64,000 nt of DNA, taken from positions 13,618,371 through 13,682,370 of the forward strand of contig NC_092704.1 in assembly GCF_964275005.1 (NCBI RefSeq). Reading direction: 5' to 3'. The notes below the pieces were generated by a model. That model had not been told where the DNA came from. It saw nothing but the letters and a program-made list of their open reading frames with translations, and did not search any database. The DNA comes from Diadema setosum (lineage: Eukaryota; Echinodermata; Echinoidea; Diadematoida; Diadematidae). The position numbers and the translations under genes were made by a program. Shown here in pieces: positions 22,451 through 34,808 of the stretch; position 1 is the stretch's first letter; each line of letters begins with the position of its first letter.

Positions 22451-23839
22451 AGACCAAGGAGGTTGGGTATCTAGGCCATTGGTGGAACACGTCAGCGAAA
22501 TTTGAGGAAAATTGGACAATCTGTTCAAAATTATAAATTGTTCAAGATTCGCTGGCTGACAAGACTACTTGTCATCACTGTAGGACAGTAATTAAACGAA
22601 TACTGTACAAGGAAAATTAATGATAACTCACGCTGTCACGTTTCATGAAACGCACACATTCAATTGACTTTTTACTGTCATTTGTTGAGAGTAATATTAT
22701 CCATCTGCTTTCTGAAAGAGGGGAGTCATGTGCTCTGTCATGCTAGAAATGTGACAGTTTATTTTGATAATAAGATACAGTATGCCATCCCCCCCCCCAA
22801 AAAAAAAAACAACAAAATACAATCGGACTTTCGCATTGATCTCTTTCAAAATGATTTAACAATCTGAAACTATAACTTTTTATCTGCATTTTGCAGAAAA
22901 CCCTCATTTAATTTGGTTAAGGTGTCATAGAGAAATATGGATCGTTGTAAAACATGTCATGGGTCCGTTTCTTCCAAGTTCAGCACCTGGATGCTCGTGG
23001 AACTGTGAATACAATGTACAAAACTGGGAGGGAAGGGATTCCTGACATGCTCTACAAAAACCCTCATTTCTCTTTGACCACTAAAGCAAATCGGAAGAGG
23101 TTTTCTGTAAGATTTGGGTAATAAATTAAAGTTTCATACCTTGAAATTGCATTTGGATTAACTACCTTTAAAGTTATCGTTGCTGAGGCCCGTTATATTT
23201 ATTTTTTTTTTTTGGGGGGGGGGGGAAGGGGGGAGGGACATATGGTAGCGCCCACATACTAGTAATATACATGTATATTATATATATATATGTAGATAAG
23301 TTCTTTCAGGTTTCCAATATTCGATACCAAATGTTTATATATCACGTCATATCATATCTCATATCAAGATGAAATAAAAATGAAGTTTGAAGTGATTATG
23401 TATAATTATTATGTATATCTATACCAGCTATCAAACCGTAACCAAACTTTTAGTTCAGTCGGGTCTTCTGGAAAAGCTGAATCCATTATCATAAGGAGAT
23501 GGCAACACGTAAAATTCCAATCGTAGGCGTACGTTATAGAAATACCGAGCGTGATATTTACTTCATATTTTTATTTTTCTCTTCCTCTTTTTACGTTTTC
23601 GTTTTTCATGTTTCCACTACATGCCTACTTGGTACAAAAACTTTAAAAAATGGCTTCCATTATAAAATATTGTTTTCATGGAAATCTATCACAGTATTTA
23701 TCACATTTAAACAGTTGTAGTTAGAGTCTAACTTAAGAACGATTGTCCATTCCAGTGATGTGATTGTGTTAACACGAACCAGGACGTTTATAATTAAGAC
23801 AACGTCTTGCTTGACTGGACATATTGCACGTATAATTAT
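22451..23839. other. Non-coding with MITE relic and G-run
   Basis: The part 22480-22780 matches pieces of the palindromic element at 29347-29912 (GTGGAACACGTCAG..AAATTTGAGGAAAATTGGACAAT and CTGCTTTCTGAAAG), so it is a degraded copy. A T-run/G-run junction is at about 23200-23226 and a TA-rich tract at about 23270-23295. No gene seen. Confidence 0.45.
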
Positions 23840-24600
23840 TCAAGTTGTTCAAGTTGATTTATTTCATTTTCAAAAAACAAATAATTAGAAATACAATGAA
23901 ACACTCGTATATACAGATGTCAGGAAACCAGTACCACAATGCGATTAACAGAATAACATTGTAAGAAAGATACATAAAAATTATCGACAGAGAAAACAAA
24001 TAAATTTTACGTCACAGTGGTACAGGAAGAAACAAAATTGCTGGAAATGGAGGGGACTGCTAAAAGCAGAGCTTGTAGAATGCAGTCCCCTCTTAAAAAA
24101 ATAAATCTAATTGCAAAAAAAAAAAAAAAAATCCCTCAGCGGTAGTAAAACAAAAACAAAAAACAGAGTAATACACACATACATGCACATAAGGACGCAT
24201 ATTAACAAACACAAGGCGGCTCTCTTGTAAGGGAAAAATGATGAGAGGATAGAAAGATAGTAAAGAAGGTAATAAGTCAGAGGTGGACAAGGGGGAGGGG
24301 AGAGGAGAGGGAAATGGTGGGTCATAACAGTAAAGAAAAAATGAATTATTAGTTTGCATATGAAGTTTTTGAATAATTCTTTAACTTCAAAGAAAAAGTA
24401 TCGAAACTTAGAGCTTCTGTTATATTATCAAGCGAATTCCAGAATTTCGGTCGAGAGAAGGAGAATACAAGAGAATTATTGATTAAGCAACTCAACGATT
24501 CACCATCATAATCATGATAATGTGCTTTTATGCTTTAACCATGTCCACGACTAGTATGATCTGATAATTTAACAGCTTATATGAGAAGGAAAGTTAATGC
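23840..24600 (-). mobile_element. 3' end of a minus-strand CR1-type LINE
   Basis: On the minus strand, 24590 to 24350 reads as the C-terminus of a non-LTR reverse transcriptase: HTSRGHG, then RPKFWNSLDNITEAL...FDTFSLKLKNY, ending in a stop at about 24349. This is the usual G-P-K-L-W-N-S-L region. The rest, down to about 23840, is A/T-rich 3' UTR with a purine-rich run. The enzymatic domains are missing, so the copy is strongly 5'-truncated and contains in-frame stops. Confidence 0.7.
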
Positions 24601-25080
24601 TATCCAGTAAATGACATGTGCATGAGTTAATAAACTCTGCACTGGGACACAAAATGACCTGCTAATCACGGAGAAATACACTCGTGTCATAAAATCACTT
24701 GTGGTTTTTTCACAGCGAAAAAAAAATACAATTCTTACACATACATTGTCTGCATCTTTCTTGATATAACCTTAAAACCATGCACTGTATAGGTTGACCA
24801 TAGCGAGAAACAGAGAAAGCACTACCTGTTGGTCATGTACCTTGACGCATGCATTGAGAAAAAAACCCAACAGTTACAGCTTATTTCTCTACGCTTTTAC
24901 TTTGAGAGTACATAATTTGATAAATAAAACACAGTTCGGACTTGATAGCAGTCTTAAATTAGACTACAAATCATTTGACACGATCTACGTACGATGAATC
25001 ATATACTTAGAAACATTATAACGTAAGGTTCCATAATTTTGTGGTCTATGAAATCATGTACTGACGTGACTCCTGTAATT
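24601..25080. other. 3' flank of minus BTB gene 2
   Basis: No gene seen. It should contain the 3' UTR of the minus gene that ends at 25081; no poly(A) signal was assigned. Confidence 0.35.
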
Positions 25081-28000
25081 TTACGTCACCTTTTTGCCGC
25101 TGTCACGTTTTTGCTTTTTAAAGATCAAAGCTACATCATGGATTCGTAGCTTTTCACCTTGTCTGATGGGCTGAGCAAATTTTGCCTTGCAGTTGAGAAT
25201 TGCTGTGTAAGGGGATCTATTTTGTTTCGACCGACGATTTACAGACGACATTCTACGTCGTGATTCTGAGCCACTGGCCTTTAAGTATTTTGGTGTTTGC
25301 TTGGGCTGGCCAATTGCAATGGCTGCATGATATTTTTGTGAAACAAAAGGCAACTTTGACCTTAACTTTATTTCGATCTGATCCTGTGACACCTTTTTCA
25401 CAGTCACGCGCAGCACTTTGTCTTTTCCTTTCTGGAAAATCTGTTTCTCTCCACCTGCTTTCTTGATCCAAGGAGAAACATGAAGCCGCCTCTGCGAACC
25501 AACGGTGATGGCAACGCTTTCAAATCTGGCATCTTGCCGAATCTGATCTTTGGAGCCATCGCTGTTTGGTGGACGGAGATACAGCCTTGGATCTGGGAAC
25601 TCATCCGGTAGTTCTCCGTGCGAGCCTTCGCGGAAGAGTGTCTGTAGCTGCCATACTTCCAAAGGTAAATCGGGAAGCTTTTCTGAGGCCCTCAAAAATA
25701 CAGCAGTGGTTGTCACCTTCAGCAACTGTGCGGCATTCATGAACGGAAAGCGGATGCACTTGATGACTTCAACAAAGATGTTGTCGTCCTCGCACTGATT
25801 GAGCCACGGCTCAATCTTCTCAAAGAGGGCGTACTCGCTCTCGACGACCAAGTCGGGTCCACTGTCCAGTACGAGCAGCAACGTCGCTGCATCCATGTCG
25901 AGCAGCTGCTGACCTGAGAGAAAGTTGAAATTTGTTAGAAGGGATTGGTGGCACAGATTGATGACGTTTGGCACGTTGAATGCTCGGGCCTTCGGCAAAA
26001 GCGAAAGCATCGTAACCGAATCACTTGAACTGATGTCGATGAACTCATTACAGAACCCATGAAGTTCAGGGATCATGTATTTGTCGGCAAGTCGGACCAG
26101 CGATAAGACGTTGTCAGTGGTCAGGGTTACCGTAGCAGTGTACAAGAACTTTAGAAAATCCTCGAAAACTAGTGCCTCGGGGTCTTCCTCTACCAGTTTC
26201 TGTCGGATTACTTGTCCAGAAGCGTTGTCGCTACGTTCGTCACAAAGCTCATTGTGGGGTTGCCAGGTGGGGTCAGACAACATCGTTTTAAAAACTTCAC
26301 TCCATGCGCAGAGAACTAGACGATGAGCAAAGAACGTGCGATCCCCTACGCTAAGAATCAGATCGCTATACAGTTTCTGATCGTATAATGGTCCAAAGGC
26401 AGTGTCTCCATCACCCAGATTTCCTTTTCGCGTGCCTTCCTATACAAGTACAACAATAAAGTACATAAATTTCCATTGTGTAGTGCAATGTACTTGGATA
26501 ATGTGCCTTTGCTTTCTAGATGAAACGTTTTCACTTCCTTCTCGAAAAGATTGAACAGATTGGCCTAACTGGACAATAGGTGAAGTTATCAAAATGCCAT
26601 GTTGTTTGATGGACTGCTTATTACACACGATTAATCAATAGCGTAGAGACGTTATGATTAGACAAGAGAGGGGGAGAGAGAGAGAGAGACAGGGGCAGTG
26701 GGTCTAGCACTCGGCTGAATATCGCAAGTTTACCTTTCGTGCATTCTTGCAGGCTATAAATTCCTCAGAAGAACATAAATTGGGGGGGGGGGCGCTTTGG
26801 CGGGGGACAGGTGTATGGTGCCCGTTCGTAAACATTCTACCATACTGGCAACAACACCTGCCAAGTTTGCATAAAATGTTGATTATGTGTTTCAAAAAAA
26901 AAGATCAAAATGTGCAAACAGGTTTTGAATTTGGTCCCAACCCCAAGCAATCTGCGAAGGGGGCCATTTCCCATAACCTGATACCACTCTCGTAAATTCC
27001 AATGTACTTTATATTTTTAAGAGAATTCTGGTCTCCCTTTTTTTTTAATTCAATTCAATTTCAATTTATTTTCATATTTCTCGATGAAAAAAAAATACAT
27101 CAAATATTACAAAATTTAATAATACATGATATCCAGCCGGGAGGCATAATAGAATATTGCAAACATGATAAGAATATCATAGTCGATCTATGAAAGTTAT
27201 AATATGAGAATGAATGCTAAAGAACTATGATGGAACCAAGGAGGTTTTAGAGAATGGAGTCACAACCACCTTATTTCTTTGCTAGATGTTCGAAGCCGCC
27301 GCTCAAAAATATTTGAAGCATGTGCCAAACAGGATCTGCCGCGCAGATACGAAGACAATTGACTCGTGTCTCATTGCATAATCACTAGCCACTTTCAAAG
27401 GAAGATATGTCTTGTGATAATAATTACTTTTCGCTATCCCTTCTTATAAAAGGTAGGTGGTACAGACACGAGGATGTGCGAATAGAAATTGAGCAGAATA
27501 TGCTGAAATAAAGATGAAAATTACTCGACTGGGCATACCTGGGCACTAATCTGATATATCTATCAATAAAGAATTATACTTGAAGATTACTCCATATTAG
27601 TTCCATTTGTGGAAATTAAGCGGAAAAGTGATAAAACCAGCTTTCCAGTATGGTACAGTTTTAAACATTTTCACATGATACAACTCTGATTTACACTTTT
27701 GCACAAATTTCTGGACGGGATTGACTTTTGTTTTACATGCTTTATCATTAAGTGAAATTTCATTTCATTTAATGAATAAATAAATAAGCAAAATATGGCC
27801 AACATTATGAAAACATTCAAAATGAATCTTCAGATTGCTCAGCAAGACGGCGGCGTCGAACATCGATCATCAAAGGCACAAGTGCACCTGTGGAATTCTT
27901 TTGTACATCAATAGAAATCTGACAACTGTTTGAATATTACAGCCAGTTCATGTACAAAACCTCGTTGATGGAACCTACCTAGAAGCAAGCTCGTCGAGCG

Positions 28001-30525
28001 TAGGTCCCAGTCATTAAACTCTCATTTGGGAGACTTTGGGACCCCCAGGGGGGCCGCAAGTGGGGCATGATGCCAATTTACAAATACAAATATAATATTC
28101 AAACATCCCAGCAAAAACACCTGCCAAGTCTTGTAAAAATTTGACCATGCGTTCTTAATAAGAGGAAGAAAACGTGAAAACTGGCCCATTAATATAGTCC
28201 CTACAAGGGCGCAGAGGGGGCATTCCCGTATCCGCCATCAACACACTTGAAAACGCAATCACCACACATAGCTCTTTTACTTCAGGTTCTAGAGATTGTG
28301 CTCATTTGTTTAAATATAAGATTTTCCAGAAGATAAAAATCTGAAAATTGGGCCCCAATTTGGCCCTCGGGCCAACCCAGGATCTGCCATAAACAACGTC
28401 AACAAGAAATTACAGTCACCAATGTACAAACTCAAAGCCCTAACCAAGGAGGTTTAAGAGTTGGAGTTCCAACTGGCTGTAATTACTCAAACAGTTGTCA
28501 GATTTCTATTGATGCACAAAAGAATTCCACAGGTGCACTTGTGCCTTTGATGATCGATGTTCGACGCCGCCGTCTTGCTGAGCAATCTGAAGATTCATTT
28601 TGAACGTTATTATAATGTTGGCCACATTTCACTTATTTATCTATTAAATGAAATGAAATGTCACTTAATGATAAAGCATGTAAAACAAAAGTCAATCCCG
28701 TCCAGAAAGTGGTGCAAAAGTGTAAATCAAAGCTGTATCATGTGAAAATGTTTAAAACTGTACCATCCTTGAAAGCTGGTTTTATCACTTTTCCCCTTAA
28801 TTTCCACAAATGAAACTAATATGCAATAATCTCCAAGTATAATTCTTTATTGATAGACATGTCAGATTAGCGCCCGGGTATGCCCAGTCGAGTAATTTTC
28901 ATCTTTATTTCAGTATTTTTTGCCCAATTTCTATTCGCGCGTCCTCGTGTCAGTACAACCTACCTTTTTACGACGGGATAGCGAAAAGTAATTACCATCA
29001 CAAAGAAATATCTTCTTAGAAAGTGGCTGGTGATTATGCAATGAGACACGAGTCTATTGTCTTCCTATCTGCGTGGCAGATCCTGTTTGGCACATGCTTC
29101 AAATATTTTTGAGTGGCGGCATCGAACATCTAGCAAAGGAAATGAGACAGTTGTGACTCCATTCTCTTGAACCTCCTTGCCCTAACTAAGCTCTAACACT
29201 TCTGCTTTTAGAGAAGAAGATTTTAAAATATTTCTTAATTTGGGGCTCATGGAACAAATCGAGATCCTATCCCCCTGGGGCTGAAACTTGCCAAGTTTTG
29301 GGGAAATTTGACCATGTATTTCTTAAGAAGAAGAATGCGAAATTGTTTAAAGGGAAGATAAACCCCAAGAGCAATGTGGATTGAGTGAAAGTAGCAACAT
29401 TAGTAGAACACATCAGTGAAAGTTTGAAGAAAATCGGACAATCGATGCAAAAATTATGAATTTTTAAAGTTTTGGTGTTGGAACCGCTGGATGAGGAGAC
29501 TACTAGAGGTTATGACGTATGAGTGGACAACAATACCAAGAAAATATAAAGAAAATACTACAAAAATCTATTTTTCATGAAAATTACAATTTCCATCAAC
29601 TTGATATTGACATATGTTAAGGGTAGCAATTATTCCCCCTGCTTTCTGAAAGTGGTTGTTCCATTGCTCTTTCATAATTCTAGAAAAGTGAATTTTTGTT
29701 GAATTTCATTTATATTTTCTTTGTATTGTTGTCCACTCATACGTCATATCCTCTGGTAGTCTCCTCACCCAGATGTTCCAACACCAAAACTTTAAAAATT
29801 CATAACTTTTGAATCGATCGTCCGATTTTCCTCAAACTTTCACTGATGTGTTCTCCTAATGTTGCTGCTTTCACTCAATCCACATTGCTCTTTGGGTTTA
29901 CCTTCCCTTTAATATTTAATTACTCATAGCAATAAATATAGCTCTATCTCTCTTGTTTCTGAAGAAGTTTTTTTTTTAATGTTTGATTTGGCGGCTTTGG
30001 GGTCCTCTCCCCCCCCCCCCCCTACAGGAGGGGGGAGGGGGGGAGAATGGTGCTCGTTTGAATAATTTGAGATCCTACAACCCCAGGGATGCTACCTGCC
30101 AATTTTGGTGAAAATCTGTCATGGGGGTTTTCAAGAAGAAGCTGAAAATGTAAAATGTTTACGCACGACGCATGACGGACGATGAATGAGCGCAACAGGT
30201 TACTTGAGATCTTCAGCTCAGGTGACCTGTACAAATCACATTCACAAAGATGGACGAACATACCGAGTGCTGAAATTCATCAAGCGAGAACAGATAGTAT
30301 GAAAGGAGCCCAACCCCCTTAAATTACATGATTGTGTACCTGAATGTCTTGACGTCGTTTCTTGTGTGTATGGGAATAAACTTCATCTCTCCTTTTTGTT
30401 GGAAGTTCCAAATGTTCGTCTTGTGAATCACTTTCGGAGTAATCACTGTCGTACACAGACCCGGAATCCTCATCGTAGGAGTAATTGCCGTCGCGATACG
30501 GGGAAGCACCTGAATCGCTGGACAT
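25081..30525 (-). CDS. BTB-BACK protein (BTBD17-like), minus gene 2, two coding exons
   Basis: The exons are 30525-30340 (62 aa) and 26439-25081 (452 aa), joined in phase 0 by a donor CAG|GTACAC and an acceptor TATAG|GAAGGC; about 514 aa. Exon 1 is nearly identical to that of minus gene 1 (MSSDSGASPYRDG..Y..DEDSGSVY). Exon 2 starts at EGTRKGNLGDGD, seven codons later than in the other copies, because 21 nt are missing exactly at the exon border while the AG and the reading frame are kept. BTB (about 75-190; YSDLILSVGDRTFFAHRLVL), BACK (about 205-315; VVESEYALFEKIEPWL), the PRLYLRPP linker and a beta-rich C-terminal domain (VSPWIKKAGGEKQIF, KVSQDQIEIKL) follow. The tail ends in a basic KKQKRDSGKK, unlike the acidic tail of gene 1. 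CUL3-adaptor function is inferred. It is divergent from plus gene 2 at 39912. Confidence 0.85.
27237..27967 (+). mobile_element. hAT-like non-autonomous element, copy 1
   Basis: 731 bp, beginning CAAGGAGGTTTTAGAG and ending AAAACCTCGTTG. It is flanked by exact 7-bp repeats ATGGAAC (27230-27236 and 27968-27974), 8 bp if the terminal G is counted as target. The C-A-A-G-G start fits the YARNG terminus of hAT elements. No open frame of transposase size. Copy 2 at 28445-29179 is the same element inverted. Confidence 0.75.
27968..28444. other. Spacer between the two hAT-like elements
   Basis: It contains a dispersed repeat with GGGGGCCGCAAG...CACCTGCCAAGTCTTGTAAAAATTTGACCATG and a second GGCCCCAATTTGGCCC segment. 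No gene. Confidence 0.5.
28445..29179 (-). mobile_element. hAT-like non-autonomous element, copy 2 (inverted)
   Basis: 735 bp, with ends CAAGGAGGTTTAAGAG and TTGAACCTCCTTG, flanked by exact 7-bp repeats CCCTAAC (28438-28444 and 29180-29186). Read in reverse it is collinear with copy 1 over its whole length, for example GCGGCGTCGAACATCGATCATC with GATGATCGATGTTCGACGCCGC. Different target repeats show that the two are independent insertions and not an inverted duplication. Confidence 0.75.
29347..29912. mobile_element. Palindromic MITE with AAAGGGAAG ends
   Basis: Inverted ends TTTAAAGGGAAGATAAACCC / GGGTTTACCTTCCCTTTAA and long arms (about 230 bp each) around a centre near 29630. Arm words such as CACATCAGTGAAAGTTTGA, GTATGAGTGGACAACAAT and GAGGAGACTACTAGAGG are mirrored. 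It may duplicate TTAA or TA. Degraded relatives lie at 4029-4141 and about 22480-22780. Confidence 0.75.
29985..30240. repeat. Dispersed repeat ending ...GCGCAACAGGTTACTTGAG
   Basis: It begins with GGCGGCTTTGGGGTCC and a C/G run, contains CCAATTTTGGTGAAAATCTGTCATGG, and ends in ACGACGCATGACGGACGATG...CTCAGGTGACCT. I recognise this ending as a very common dispersed sequence in marine invertebrate genomes, of uncertain class. Earlier parts of the same repeat recur at about 26790-26960, 28030-28230 and 29230-29345. Confidence 0.5.
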
Positions 30526-33437
30526 CTTGCGTTTCTTTGTTAAAAAAGAAAGAAAATAAAAGGTTATATTTTAAGCAGGATTTCTTTATTCATAAAGAAC
30601 GGGAGTAAGGTACACAGCTAACCTTCGATGCTCAGAAGCATACGCGCGTATCAACTGTTGACCTCCTATCTCGCCTTGTCTTATGAAAATAAACAACAAC
30701 TCTCATTATGTACCCGAAGTAGAGCAAACAACGAATCAATCAATCATGCAGATTGTTTGCCTGCATGAATTTGATTACCATATTGTTTACCAAGCAGATC
30801 ATACATGCATTTGTACATGAAATGACATATCAGAGCCGTTGAAATAAAAATATAAACTTCCCAGCACTCTGTCTGCCATCCTGAATGTGCAAATATGAAG
30901 CGACTGCATGCTTAACTACACTGCGAACTTGTATTTTGTTCACTAAATAAATGAAATTCATCAGATTTGGACCCATCCACATCCAATAATCAAGGCATAG
31001 GCGTGTGGACACATAATTTTGACCCCAGCAACAGTGTGTGCAATTACCATAATAATAATGTGTATACTCGAATATCACTGTCTTGTATCACGTCGGGGTC
31101 ACCAAAGTAGGGACTAACATTATTGGGAAAGAGAAATGAAGTGAAATGAAATGAAAAAAAAAAAAAAAAACTTTCACAATACGCTTAAAATGTAATATAA
31201 GTTCTCCTTCTGGCACTTCCTCTTGGCGATGCAGAAAACATCCAAAATACTAAAATACGAATATTATTACATAGGAAGTTACCACTTGTAGACAATAATC
31301 ATCTCAGAAAAAGGTAAGCTTGAGTAATAAAGGATGAATAATTGAAAATGACTTCTACAGGGTTATAGACCTATCACATATCAATATCCTGTTAGAATTC
31401 AACATTTTCAAACATTAAAAAAAAATAATGTTGTATCCGAAGGGTCTGAAATGCTATTCCCGGACTTTCCCGAAATGTCGTGTTAACTCCCGCAGTTTCC
31501 GATCTGTTTATGATATGTGAGCTACATGGTCAGTGTTCTATGAGAACACAGATCTCACTGCCATTGCGTAGATGGACCACCGCAGTTACCACAACAGTTT
31601 CCACACAAGTTCATTAACGTCTTATATAATTAAAGTAATTATCATAAGTTGGAACAAAGACGTATCCTCTATAGTAATTGGTTGATGTTGAAAGAGCTCC
31701 ACGTGATTATAAGTATTTTTAGCTATGTCAGAACGCTGGCATGCTTGACACTCCATGAAGTACTATTTGCAAAATGACGTCACTCTGTGAAATGTAACAA
31801 TTTCTAACAAAACAATTCTGACGTCACAAAGCAATTATGACATTGCGCATTGCTTCGTAGCTTCACTCTGTGAAATGAAATATTTTCGATCAAAACAATT
31901 TGTAATATCATAAAAGCATTTCTGACACCATGTGCTGCTTTTAAGAAGCAGAGTAGGGTCCCTTCACAACATCGCATCAGAGACACGACTTCTCGAATCG
32001 CATCTCCCCCCATTGCCCGTTTCCCCTTCTTTTGTTTAACCTTTTTGAACCAAAATACTAGTAATTATTACAGTTTGCATAATTTCGAGTTTCTCGCTAA
32101 AACTATAGGCCTCGGCACCTCTAAAAGAACTATTCGCTTCGGGACTGCGCCCCTCAGTAAATAGTTCTTTTGGAGTCACCTCTGCCCATAGTTTTAACCA
32201 GAAATTCCAAAGGCAAAGTATATTTAGTATACTATATAGTTGCGCTTCATAGGCGCAGTGCGTATAATACCGTGACCGTACGAAATCATTACACGTCGCT
32301 TTGCTTGCTCATTACTTGTCGCGCAAAATCCAGTGTGATTTATCCATGGCTTAACCACACATGGGGTTTCTCCGACCTTCAAACCTGCATGAGAGAAGAA
32401 TTTGCTATTTCTCCGAGTATTTTTATCTTTTTTTTCTATGTTTTCGATATTTGTTGTACCCTTGCTTCTCATCTTAATCTTTACACTCGACTTTAATGCT
32501 GAACATTGCTGAAGGGACTTACACTCAACAAGCTTGCTTACTGATGTAGGTTTCCTCATATTTCTTTAGCATAATCTCACATTCCAACTTTCATAGATTG
32601 ACCACTTTGTTCTATATGTTTGGAATATTCTATCATGCTTCCTAGCTGGATAATATCATTCATTATTTAATTTTGTTATATTGGATGTTATTTTCACCGA
32701 CAAATATTAGAAAAAATGGAATTTAAATAGGAAATAAATATCAAGAAAGAAAATTGGTCAACAAGTTTTCTTTTGTTTTCCCCCATCGCATACCCACTGT
32801 AGTATACGAAAATTAGTTTGTCGCATCGATATGGCGCTACAAAATCGGTGTTCTTTTGGTTGGTGTTGTCTGTCAAACACGAAGCACATTTACACGAATA
32901 CCCGTTTACATGAAATGCTCTGCTCAGAGAGGATGGGATAGCGGAGAGTCCATTTAGGGCTCATATATGCGATCCTTTGAGAGACCCAATTGCCTTTTTT
33001 TTTTCTGCCTCCGCCACGAAATGTCACTCGAGATATGTTTTCCGTTCGTCCGTAATCGATTTTGTGGATGACGTGACTTAACATCGATTTGAGGTAAGAA
33101 ACTGGGTATAATGTATTTGCATGAGCAGACGAGCGTCGCGCCTATCGGGTTGTTGGCGAACGAGTTTAAGATCAGAGAGCGTTTAGGCCAAGGTCAAATT
33201 CCAAAATTTCACTTTTCACCCCGTGTATGCATGTCTCTCTACAATACCTACGGTTGGCCTTTTTCATGAAATAAAGTGTATTCATGAATTACGATACAAT
33301 GTCAGGAAATGTTTAGGGCCATGGGGTTAAAGGTCCAGAGAAAATACTACATTCACTTTTTTTTCTCCCTGAATATATTTCCGAAATGAATCATGAAATT
33401 TTACCAGTTTCACCATCTTTCTTAAATTGTATCCTCA
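30526..33437. other. 5' flank of minus gene 2; no gene seen
   Basis: This 2.9 kb should contain the 5'-UTR exon and promoter of minus gene 2 (its ATG is preceded by TTTCTTTCTTTTTTAACAAAG, acceptor-like). A 95-bp near-tandem duplication is at about 31782-31950 (CACTCTGTGAAATG twice, CAAAACAATT twice). A hairpin is listed separately. The open frames present show no domain. Confidence 0.4.
32085..32213. repeat. Hairpin repeat (about 130 bp)
   Basis: Inverted arms: GAGTTTCTCGCTAAAACTATAGGC..CACCTCTAAAAGAACTATT is mirrored by AATAGTTCTTTTGGAGTCAC..CCCATAGTTTTAACCAGAAATTCC, with a short GC-rich loop (CGCTTCGGGACTGCGCCCC). It is probably a small foldback MITE. Confidence 0.65.
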
Positions 33438-33832
33438 TTAAAGGGTGTGTACAGTTCTGGTCGAGGTGAGGATTTAGCTTTTAACGTTTTGCGAGATATT
33501 CAGAAACCGCTCTATGAGATGTCAAAGAGCATGCAGTTCTAAGGGGTATCAAAAGTTTATTTGATGAAAATCGGCTTTGAAATGGCCGAGATATCCAAAA
33601 ACAAGGTGAAACAAAGAGATCCTAATAAAGTTGTGGCATGTCGCCTTTTATTATTAGCACTTTTTTGGATATCTCAGCCATTTGAAAACCAATTTTCATC
33701 AAATAAACGTTGAATCCTTCTTAAAATTACATGCTCTTTCATATTTCATAAGAGGCTTTTCATTATCTCACTTTAATAGGAATGTTGAAAACATGAATCC
33801 CCACCTCAACCAGTACTGTACAGTCCCTTTAA
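33438..33832. mobile_element. Palindromic MITE with TTAAAGGG ends, copy 1
   Basis: The ends TTAAAGGGTGTGTACAGTTCTGGT and GTACTGTACAGTCCCTTTAA are inverted, and the arms (GAGGTGAGGATTTAGC, ATGAGATGTCAAAGAGCATG, GATGAAAATCGGCTTTGAAATGG) are mirrored across a centre near 33635. Non-coding. The same family recurs at 34809-35207 and 46962-47347. Confidence 0.75.
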
Positions 33833-34378
33833 ACTAAGTATATATACATTATTGGTATCAAAACAGTAAATTGTGTTCGGTGAGAAATAAGATCAAAGGT
33901 CAAGGATTAAAAGTCAGGGGTAAATGTCAAAGATGAAGACTAACTTAGTGCTACAAGTTTGTTAATGCCCCCGCAATTGTGAAATTCCTCAAGATTTTGG
34001 AAGTGTAAAACATCATGTTTGATCAGCTGAGACTTCTCTGCTGAAAATGGTCATACGACCATGAGTGCACAGTGCACAACAAAATCAAACAGAACTGATG
34101 AAGATTCCGATAAAATTATTTATATCTGAAACTATTTTGCCATCCAGTTACAACTTAGTTCAAGGAATATATGCCTATAGGCCTAAGCACCTTCAACGCT
34201 TTTTGGGGTTATGCCATCAAACTTTCAAACATGTAATTTCAATTTCTTGCTAACTGTCTCACATCATCAAGATCTATAGACCTATAGGGAAAAATGCTAT
34301 AAGAGCTTAAACATATCAGATCATGCATTTGCTATTTCTAGTTTTACCTGCCGGTAAACAACTAACTTTAGTAACCTC

Positions 34379-34433
<55 letters not shown>

Positions 34434-34808
34434 TTCAGTTTTCTTTACCCAGGGTAGCGCCATCAGTGGTTTACACTTATTTTTTTTTTGACATTCTATA
34501 AATGGAGTTAAGGTTTTTCTTTACTTTTGGATACTTATATACGAAGAATATGATCTCAGGTCGCTCGCTGAACGTTTTGAAGTTTTGCTTTGTTTTCAAT
34601 TTTCAATTGATCCGTCTGTCACCATTTCCTTTATATTAAGTGCCTCTGTCTATTTTACCATAAAGTATCTTCCCAGGGATGTATACCTCAGCAGGCGCAT
34701 CGCCATGCATGACCTCCCACAACCTGTTGATGCGGTAATGCAGTATTTCTAATTTGAAAGATGGTGGTTTTCCTGATTTTCAAATCTGCCGATTGGGTAG
34801 GTCCTGGT
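33833..34808. other. Non-coding with ATTT microsatellite; start of duplicated flank
   Basis: An uninterrupted (ATTT)n tract occupies 34379-34434. From about 34716 the sequence pairs with 14620 onward in the upstream copy. No gene. Confidence 0.5.

Larger units (their letters stand above)
26440..30339 (-). other. Intron 1 of minus BTB gene 2, transposon-filled
   Basis: Intron of 3.9 kb against 0.99 kb in gene 1. The extra length comes from a purine microsatellite (GAGA, about 26668-26690), a LINE-tail-like A/T stretch (about 27040-27180, with TTCAATTCAATTTCAATTTATTT), two hAT-like elements, a palindromic MITE, and several copies of a short repeat with 'CCTGCCAAGTTT..TAAAAATTTGACCATG' (about 26860, 28125, 29290 and 30090). 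Confidence 0.65.

Noticed and set aside
27237-29179. A single 1.9-kb inverted duplication or foldback
   Set aside because: Each arm has its own terminal repeats and its own distinct flank duplication, so two separate insertions explain it better.
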